From Rhododendron vialii (lineage: Eukaryota > Streptophyta > Magnoliopsida > Ericales > Ericaceae), in the NCBI RefSeq assembly GCF_030253575.1, contig NC_080560.1, positions 11,942,001 to 12,006,000 on the forward strand: 64,000 bases of DNA, written 5' to 3'. Below are positions 56,591-64,000 of the stretch, piece after piece. A model generated the notes under the pieces. That model had not been told where the DNA came from, did no database searches, and saw only the letters and a program-made list of their open reading frames with translations. The stretch's first letter is position 1. The number at the start of each line of letters is the position of its first letter. The position numbers and the translations under genes are program-made.

Positions 56591-57347
56591 AGACGGTACT
56601 GTATAACATTAAACATAACTAATTTCTGGTAGTTTTGCTCCTTCTTCTTGATTATACGCGTGGTGATGTTATTTTTATAAGCACTTTGCCTCGTAACATA
56701 ATCTTGAGTGGCTTTTCGAATTGTTGTGGATGTAATGCTAAGTAAAAATGTTTGGTACACATATAGTTCTCAAGATTGCGCTATGGAATTGTCGTTAGAG
56801 CATCTCTAAGTTTCCAACGGGGAAGTCAAATTCCCTCTAGAGCTCCAACAATTAAATTTGGAGATGATGAACTTTTGGGGTATCAAATTTGGAGATGTCA
56901 AGTTGTTAAATCAGCCTTCGAAAAAATTTAACATCTCCCAATCTCAAGCTAAGATTGGACTTGCACTAATGGAAAACAAATTAGAGTAATGATTTTTGAA
57001 CTTCTCTTTCTCTTAAATGCATTCTAAAATTCGTTTTCCGGTGCTTCAAATTACACCCAAGATAAATACTAAAAAAACATTGGACAGAGTTTATAAAAAA
57101 AGTGGACTGCAAGACTAATTTTTTAATCAAATTCTCACAATTCATTGGCTAAACAATCGTTTGCGGCTCCAAGATGCTTTTATTCACTGTGTATGAGAAA
57201 GAACAAACAAATCACTGTTTGTTTTGGTAAGAAAGCAATAAAAATGCCAGAACCAGAAACCACACACTTCGCACACGTTGTGAATGTGTTTGTGCACTTC
57301 TGCGTGCAAACGTGCGTGTGGTTCTAGCACTACTCAAAAAGAATGGT
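56591..57347. other. Spacer between F-box pseudogene and TBL gene (convergent)
   Basis: No gene. Near 56797 an AGAGCATCTCTAAG... segment followed by repeated AAATTTGGAGATG units looks like a decayed Harbinger-type MITE. The TBL 3' UTR must lie just left of 57348. Confidence 0.45.
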
Positions 57348-60300
57348 CTATCTTGAAATGAGGGCTGCATACAGGAGTTGATTCCAAGTATCGGGAACCC
57401 CGGCGATGCACCAGTGGCTGCAGTCCAGCCCACTGTGGCCGCCCAGCCCGTAAGCAGATGGGTGCCCATCTTTCCTTAGTTGGGAAAGGGGTGTTATGTT
57501 TAGCAAATACACTGGCTTGGACATTGCTCTCAACACTTTCTCCGCCACCAATTCTGCCGGATGGGGGCCGGCTGGATAATTTGAGCCCGCCACGGGTCGG
57601 GTTTGTCCTCTGCAGTCCGCCTTCGGCTGGGCCCAATCGCTTCCACTGATACACGAGAGAAAAGAAGTGTTGGGAAGAAGAAGAGAGGATAAGTAATTAT
57701 GAGGACATGAACATCAGGGCAGCTCTTGTCCATTGTTAAAAGCCCCCGGTCTCGTTCAATTTCGCCCATTTTGATGATCGAAACCATTCACTTTTTAGAA
57801 CTCAACAAGAATATTGGCTACGTCAAAAATCACATTGATCGGATATCGTTTGGAATTGTTATGAGTCTAAGAAAAACCCACAAATGTGCAAAATTGGATG
57901 GGACTAGAGGCTATTTTTATTTTTTAACACTGGACAGGAGCTGCCCCAAAAATATAAACAGTTTTTTGAAAACTATTTTCTCATGTTCATTTCGTATTTA
58001 ATGGCATTGGGTAAAGTGGGCGAGGTCGAACAGGGTGCAATAGTAATTGGCTTTTATTTGTTCGACGGTCTAAGGTGTTCGGGTCAGCTTATGTGCACCT
58101 TGACTATTTCCCTCTCTAGTCCGGTGAGGCATGCTATCCACGTTGGCATTAAGGGATTCAACAAGAGATTTCTCTTTACTCGGTGTTCGGGTTAGAGCCG
58201 TCAACAATATTTTTGGCATAAAAAAAGAACTTCATTGCCGAGCAAAAAAAAAAAGAACTTCATTGATATAAAAAAAACGATGCTTTTTCTTTTTCTTTAG
58301 ATGAATAAAGAAAATTGATGTAGGTATTTGTCAAAACATCCAATTGTTTGTTTGTTACTAACATATATAAGCAAGAATTGCTACATAACTTTGATTCCCT
58401 TTCATCCTTTCCCTTGGCAAACTTGTTTTGTATTAGGATTTTGCATTGGAAAAGGTATTCAATGATCCTATCCATTTTTCCCTATATCTATATTCCTACA
58501 TACCCTCAACAGATAGTCTGGTTGGTTGTTAGTTTGCTCGATCACCACACAACTGATTATGGTGCGATCTTCCGGGTCAGGCCGCAAGCAAATAATTTTT
58601 TGTGAATTCGTTAGTTTTGGACGTAGATGGCCTGCTTTTGATCGGACATGAAAGGAGATTAGTTGAGACCCATGTAAGTTGACCCGGATACCTTGACCGT
58701 CGAAGAAAAAAAAATCCACACTCAATCCCGTTCTACTAAGGTTCTTATTTTGTAAGTACTTTATTTTTCGTTTTACAAAACAGGTCATTTTCTCACAATA
58801 CATTACCTTTAAATTCAAAAAAATAAGTATTTATTACTCTTAGCGAAACATGGCCTATTGTTGTTATCCCAACACAACATTAACGAACTAAATAATCACT
58901 TACTTGGCATGATCAGGCGATACACCTTGGAAAATGACTCTGGTTTTTGTAGGATCAATGTTGGACTCAACCCATCTGGCCCATGTATTCAGAGCTTTCT
59001 CGTAGGCAACCAAACGAACCATGTCTTTGTATACAGCACTCCCATCTTGAATAACATCCCATCTGTAACACGCACAGTACAAAAACATTTAGTTAATTTA
59101 CTTACTTCCTGAAAAACTCCGAAACCAATTTTTATTAGTGATATAAAAAGGGTGGAAATTTTTACTCTCAGATTTGTTCGAAAAATATTCAAAGACAATT
59201 GAAAATAAAAACATGAGAGACAGTTGGGTCTCGATCGGATGCTTTTTTTTTTTTTTTCAGAACAGGATTTGTTGATCGATTCTTACGGTTGTTTCCTTCC
59301 GGTGTGAAGCCACCAGTGCCATGAGTTGAATATCAATACGTCCATCCCTTTCCACATTGTGCCGCTCTGGATCGAATCAAGTTTGAGAACCCGTCCACTT
59401 TCTTCGCTCATGATATCAACTAGGAAAGCATTGCGATCGAACATAATCGAAGCGTTGTACGTCTGCATTGTTAAAAAGCGTCCATCGTAGATGTCAGCGT
59501 TCACAGAAGGTGCTCAACTAGGGTTTCATGACTTTTTTTTTTGAAAAGGATGATAACTGTTTTTTATTTTATTTTATTTTATTAATATCGATTCATTTTT
59601 CTAAAATAAAGACACCTCCTCCTTCCCCACTTTTCTTTTCCAATTCCTTCACCTTTATTTTTTTTTCCCCGGCAAAAGTTAGTATTGTTAGAATAGTTAG
59701 ACTAACACCTTAAAAAAATTGAGCTCCTGACCTTTTATCCTCAAATCTAAGTAGAGCTCCTGATGTTGTTGGACCAAAAACCTCTTGGCCCAATTCCTTG
59801 TACCTTCCCCTCAAAAGTAGTACTAGTAACAAAAATTCAACCAAGTATTATTTCAGCCATATGTATGTCGGTGTCTTGTAAGTGTGTACTCTATCACTCC
59901 CCTGGGCTGTGTTTGGAACTCAGGGATAGAAAAAGAAAAGAAAGAAAAATGATTAAGAGGAAAATGAGAAGGAAAGTTAAAGAAGAAAATGAGAGAAAAT
60001 TTGAACTTGAGTTTGAAATTTTCCCTTCTCTCTTTTTGAAGAACCAAACAAGGGAAGGGAAGAAAAATTTCTCTCACAAGTTCTGAACATAGCCCAAGGT
60101 CTCCTCACCAAGGCTCCGTTTGGAACTTAGGAAAAAGAAAAGAAAGGAAAAGAGAAGAAAAATAAGAGGAAAATGGTAGGAAAAATTTGGAGTACTATTC
60201 ACTAAACTTGAAATCTTTATTTTCTTCTCTCTTTCTTTTCTTTTCAAACCAAACAATGAAAGGATTTTTTTATAAAAATTTTTCTTTCTTTTCCTTGAGT

Positions 60301-61641
60301 ACCAAACAGAAGAAAACATGCTTGGCCGTACTACTATTTGTCAAGTCTCTATCGTTTGAAAAACCACTTCATGACGAAGCCATCTCTATCATTCACCCCA
60401 CCCACGATTTTACATCATTTCATCACACAAACATGCCACATGTATTTTTTCTTTAATTTGGTAATGAGAAATTGCAATATTACAGGTCATTTCGGACCGA
60501 CAATCAATAGTAGTAACAAACAAGTCACAAAGATAGTACTCCCGCTGTCCTACTTTGTTGTGTTTGTTTTATTTTTGGCGCCTCACAAAAAATTGTCTAT
60601 CTTTCACAATTTATAATATTTTTTATAATTTCAAAGACTTTGTTTAAAAAAATTAATTGAGATCTATTAAACAATATATCTATATTTCCATACTGAATCT
60701 ATAAAATATTGTAAATTAAGAGATATAAACAACTTTTTGGGACGTCCCAAAAAGAAAACAGGCATAACAAAGTGAGACGGAGAGAATACTAATTAAGATA
60801 TAGGTAAGTCAGATGAAATTCGAATTTGGTTCTAGTCGAAAATTAGCTCTCCATGTATAGTTGATTCTAGTGACAATTATAAATGAACAGTTTTACTATT
60901 TCAGGATTGAGATAAGAAATTTGGCATAGAGGAAATTTGGTGAGCCTGATTCATTTGGCAACGTGGTCTCTATACAACTGAAGTTCTGAACCCCATGCAC
61001 ACATAAATTATTGTTCGCTTTGGGTCTCAAAGTAATCCAATCCCTCTAACTGCATACGGTCCCCATTACATTTTCTCTCCAATTATTACTTTCATTTCTC
61101 TATCTATCTCTCTCCACTCATTACCGCAAACTCCCGTCAAAAGCCAAACCTAACAAATTCTTACTGAACAATTTTGCCAGTCTCAATTCTAGGATCATAG
61201 AGTATCTTCGATACTAGTAAACTATATATAAAAGATACAATTTATCTATTTTTTATTTTTTTAAATAATCAAATGTCCGGGCTAGCTAGGTTGCACGCAT
61301 TACGACTAATTTTGGAGCCCTGAAGCTAACGACAGGGTTAACCCTCCAGTTGCCCCAAAATTTGAAAATGTTTGGCCTACGTGAGATACGGGCATTTGGG
61401 CAAACCCCAATTTGTTCATGCATGCATATTGAACTTAATTAATGCAGAGAGGGATGATAATTAACTCACCGGGAATGTGAAAGTAGAAAGGCCTTGAGTC
61501 CTCTGTAAGGTGTACTTGGCCCGTGGTACTGCCACGTGAATCATGCAAGTGAGTGACTGCCACTGGTTGAGGCTCAGAGAGTCTCCTACAAACAAGAGGC
61601 GTTTCCCTCTCAATCTCCACAACAACTCTGCACCATTAAAC
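57348..61641 (-). CDS. TRICHOME BIREFRINGENCE-LIKE (TBL/PMR5) O-acetyltransferase, 5'-partial, last 4 exons
   Basis: Minus-strand exons 61641-61470, 59462-59287, 59062-58904 and 57645-57348 join by GT-AG sites in phases 0, 2, 2. They give the last 268 residues of the catalytic domain. The GDSL motif ([13 protein letters not shown]) is in the first of them, [16 protein letters not shown] and [13 protein letters not shown] follow, then [11 protein letters not shown] and FQGVSPDH, and finally the DXXH motif (DCSHWC) with [11 protein letters not shown] at the end. The family acetylates xylan, mannan or pectin in the Golgi with a Ser-Asp-His triad, and all of its residues appear present here. The first codon is incomplete. 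The N-terminal exon (membrane anchor and cysteine-rich region) is not seen up to 64000 and is presumably beyond the window edge. Specific substrate cannot be assigned. Confidence 0.92.
58726..58855. mobile_element. Short MITE in TBL intron (CCGTTCTACTAAG family)
   Basis: Left CCCGTTCTACTAAGGTTCTTATTTTGTAAGTAC; right AATAAGTATTTATTACTCTTAGCGAAACATGGCC, in inverted orientation. A sister copy is at 63663-63833, and a right end alone (GTTAGCAAAATGGGGCC) near 30497-30513. Confidence 0.65.
59890..60320. repeat. Two adjacent GTTTGGAACT palindromic units
   Basis: Two A/G-rich units start CTGTGTTTGGAACTCAGGG (about 59907) and CTCCGTTTGGAACTTAGG (about 60113) and end with AGAACCAAACAAGG or AGTACCAAACAGAAG. 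Each looks like a short inverted-repeat MITE. Ends are approximate. Confidence 0.5.
60537..60789. mobile_element. Stowaway-type MITE in TBL intron
   Basis: TACTCCCGCTGTCCTACTTTGTTG at the left; AACAAAGTGAGACGGAGAGAATA at the right. Interior ends match GTTTGTTTTATTTTTGG / CCAAAAAGAAAACAGGC inverted. TA flanks on both sides. Confidence 0.85.
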
Positions 61642-62026
61642 CTATATGTATGAACAGATCAGGTTGATTCAAGTAGTCCTAGCTCGTCTTTGTGCATGCA
61701 GGGGTCCACTAACGTGAAAAACCATTTTTTCATGGAAGCACGATAATATTCAATCTAAGGCCGTGTTTGGTTCGATTGGGTGAACGTTGTAATCATTTTT
61801 CATGGCTGGTAGTGAATGTATGTTGAAATGGACATCGTTACTCCCATTCCAAATTGAGATGTCCTAAAGTTTTTTTTTGCATTTAATGAATTTCCAAAAT
61901 ATTTACTACTTTTAATTACTTGTCAAATGTAAAGAACTTTTGTATGTGTCTTCGCATATCGAAAATCTCAAGACAAATTATCATAAAAAATTATACATTA
62001 CTCATTGACAAAAGTGGATTGAAAGA

Positions 62027-62542
62027 CCACCCTTGGATTGTCCAAGTGGTAAGGGCGAATTTGCGCCTGCAACATGACAGGGTTCAATTTCATTTTGGGC
62101 TGGGCTGTAATGTCTTATCTGGGGGGTGGTGGGCGGTGGTCTGATCTTTTGTGGTTGTGCTTGGGTGCAGGTTGCAGCTCTGTCAGGTGGCCAGTGGTGG
62201 CTTGGTGGTTGGCGGAGTTGTTGTCCGGCGGTGGGGGCGGGTTGAGATCTAGGGTAGGTTTTGGTTTTCTTTTGGGCTGGGCTGTAATGTCTTATCTGGG
62301 CTTTCTGGCTCTTTGGGTGTTTGTTCTTCATTGTATTATCTGGGCTTTCGGCCCTTTGGGTGTTTTTCCAACTTTTGGTTGGAATCATCTTTTCTTCTAA
62401 TAAAATGTTTGCTTTGCCTTTTAAAAAAAAAGGGTTCAATTTCATTTGGAGACACTAGTTCCTCCGTAAGTTTACATTGCATGGATGGGTCCGATACGGC
62501 CCTATCATGGGGTGGTTTCTACGTCGTGAAAAAAAAGAAGAT
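62027..62542 (+). mobile_element. SINE split by a retroposon
   Basis: An 11-bp target duplication GGATTGAAAGA at 62016-62026 and 62543-62553 bounds the unit. It begins with a tRNA-like head: A-box GTCCAAGTGGTAAGGGC near 62038, B-box AGGGTTCAATTTC near 62079. It ends in an A-rich tail GAAAAAAAAGAAGAT. Without the nested insertion at 62096-62431 (and its duplicate target) the SINE is about 164 bp, a normal plant SINE length. Confidence 0.82.
62096..62431 (+). mobile_element. LINE-derived retroposon inserted in the SINE
   Basis: The 336-bp unit is flanked by an exact 16-bp duplication GGGTTCAATTTCATTT at 62080-62095 and 62432-62447 and ends in poly(A) at 62423-62431. The 3' part shares the TTTTGGTTGGAA...CTAATAAAAT signature with the element at 43756-44375. 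A short internal repeat (CTGGGCTGTAATGTCTTATCTGGG) occurs near 62099 and 62276. It has no coding capacity. Confidence 0.85.
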
Positions 62543-63662
62543 GGATTGAAAGAAACATATATAGCAACTATACATTAATAATAGAGTTGTCCCCAAACTT
62601 GGCCAAAGGGAAAAATGTAGTCCCCACGTTTACGTACGTAGTGGTGAATGATTGGATGGAGAGAATCCAACTGAACTGAGCTAGCTGGGCACCACATGAT
62701 GATATTCTGGATTTGGTTTTACGTGTGGTTCCTCATGAAGCCATCTTGTGTGCACGCAATTTCCATTTGGGTAATTAGTGGGATGTTTGGATGGTAAGAT
62801 ATCAATTCACCGGCTGGTGGTACTCCGCATGGCACCCGCAAATAAAAGATTGTCACCATGCTTTGTTGGTCACTCAGTATCTCATAACTACTCAACAAAA
62901 GTAAATGATAGTGTGTCCCTACCGCATAAATAGTTGGAAGTACCACACAGGCAACGTCACATAATCTCGTGAACACTGAATAATTACTCCAATTCAACCG
63001 CGTAACGTAATTCCTTCAGAATTGTTACGTGGTGAGAAAAATTGTACGTACAGGGTCCCTGATCTCAAAGCACAGTTATGAGGAGCCTATCTCCAAATTA
63101 TAGCCACCCTGTAATGCCTGTGAGAGAAATATCGCAGCACTTTTTCTCTTTAGGAATGGCGAAAAAAGAATTTATTAATCCACTGAATATCTTATTTACC
63201 AATTGCAACAAGATCGAAGACAACGCCCCAACGAGATCGCAGTACTCTAAAACCCTCGGCAATCATATGATGCTCAAGGCCGTAGACATACAACATGGTT
63301 GACAAGCAATCAACCAATTAAAGCCGACAATCATAATATTGCAGCACTGTTTCAGGAATAGTACGTACTGATTTAACTTTTCTATGTTAGTGGTAATTGC
63401 ATGAGATTTTGTGTGTTGTCTTTTTCTATGTGGGGCGGTGGTATTTGCATTAGATTTCATGGGTGTCATTTATGATGATTGTTTTTTTATGGCGGAAATG
63501 ACCCAAAAAAAAAAAAAAGAGGAAGAAAAAGTCTAAAATAGAACATGTGAGGAGGGAGCAAAAGTGGACCCAATTATATTTTGAAGTGTCATGGAAAATA
63601 TGAGGCTGACATATGGTGATTTTTTTGTTTCCCAGTGAGAATATCATTATAGGTTAGACTTT

Positions 63663-63833
63663 AACTCGTTCTGTTAAGATTCTTATTTTTTAAGTATTTA
63701 TTTCTGGTTTACGAGATATTTTAAGTACTTATTTTTTGTTTTACGAGACAAATCATTGTTTCATAATACATCACACTTAATTCAAAAAATGAGCGTACGT
63801 ACTTATTTGAGTTAGCGGAACGGGGCCTAAGCC
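63663..63833. mobile_element. Short MITE (CCGTTCTGCTAAG family)
   Basis: Left TCGTTCTGTTAAGATTCTTATTTTTTAAGTA; right TACTTATTTGAGTTAGCGGAACGGGGCC, in inverted orientation, with an internal duplication of TTTTAAGTAYTTATTTTTGGTTTACGAGA type. Sister of the copy at 58726-58855. Confidence 0.65.
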
Positions 63834-64000
63834 AGCTTCGAAAATTATATACTCCGAACTATATTTTTTTACAAAACTACATTTTCATATTATTTTTTTA
63901 TTAGATCACTACATATTCAATGTTAACTCACCAAGCAACGACCAATTTTATTTATCAATTACATTTCGTCTAACTTTTGAGATAAATAAAATAACTAGTA

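Larger units (their letters stand above)
61642..64000 (-). other. Upstream TBL intron (partial), no exon seen
   Basis: Expected location of the intron preceding the GDSL exon. I looked for the cysteine-rich TBL N-domain on the minus strand and found none. The open frame at 62719-62997 (minus) contains no TBL motif. The interval carries the SINE/LINE pair and a MITE described separately. Confidence 0.5.

Noticed and set aside
57458-57649. Plus-strand frames in a GC-rich patch, first taken as an independent gene
   Set aside because: The minus strand of this patch is the last TBL exon with DCSHWC and a correct splice phase; the plus-strand frames are its shadow.
62719-62997. 92-codon minus-strand frame upstream of the TBL exons, considered as the missing first exon
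   Set aside because: Lacks TBL N-domain motifs (the CPF and GRPD blocks), and no phase-2 donor leads sensibly to the acceptor at 61641.

Overview
The window is nuclear DNA of a flowering plant. The evidence is GT-AG introns of 60 bp to almost 8 kb, plant-only gene families (wall-associated kinase, PPR-DYW, TBL/PMR5 acetyltransferase, F-box families) and a dense set of plant transposons. The DRE2 protein and the AT-rich introns look most like a woody eudicot, but the species cannot be named from sequence alone. Coordinates were worked out by eye. Splice sites were accepted only where codon phase carried across every junction.

Layout. 1-3.5 kb holds no resident gene, but has a 1.1-kb Pack-MULE carrying a broken PH-domain gene fragment. 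3.5-21.7 kb is one wall-associated receptor kinase gene (+, 4 exons, 774 aa). Its introns hold a solo LTR, a 7.8-kb Copia element, several MITEs, and a LINE that itself contains a CACTA element. 22.4-23.3 kb is the 3' end of a chromodomain-type Gypsy element. 23.8-25.6 kb is a RING-H2 protein gene (-). 26.5-29.0 kb is an intronless PPR-DYW editing-factor gene (-). 29-35.6 kb is intergenic and MITE-rich. 35.8-37.1 kb is an intronless F-box gene (+). 40.8-51.2 kb is DRE2/anamorsin (-, 8 exons, 272 aa). Its ATG is the last codon of exon 1 and its first intron is about 4 kb. That intron holds a foldback Harbinger-derived element with two opposed copies of a Myb-like ORF, interrupted by a hAT element. 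52-54 kb has palindromic elements. 55.2-56.6 kb is a frameshifted F-box/DUF295 pseudogene (+). 57.3-61.6 kb holds the last four exons of a TBL xylan-acetyltransferase-like gene (-); its first exon is not visible and probably lies beyond the right edge. In its upstream intron sits a SINE split by a small LINE-derived retroposon, both with clear target-site duplications.

The genes do not form a pathway. The unifying theme is transposon load inside introns. At least eight insertions have readable target duplications (9-bp MULE, two 5-bp LTR, 18-bp LINE, two 8-bp hAT, 11-bp SINE, 16-bp LINE-like), and a ninth, the CACTA element, has an imperfect 3-bp one. Together these allow insertion order to be worked out. 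I saw no CRISPR array, no functional tRNA or rRNA, and no bacterial-type system.
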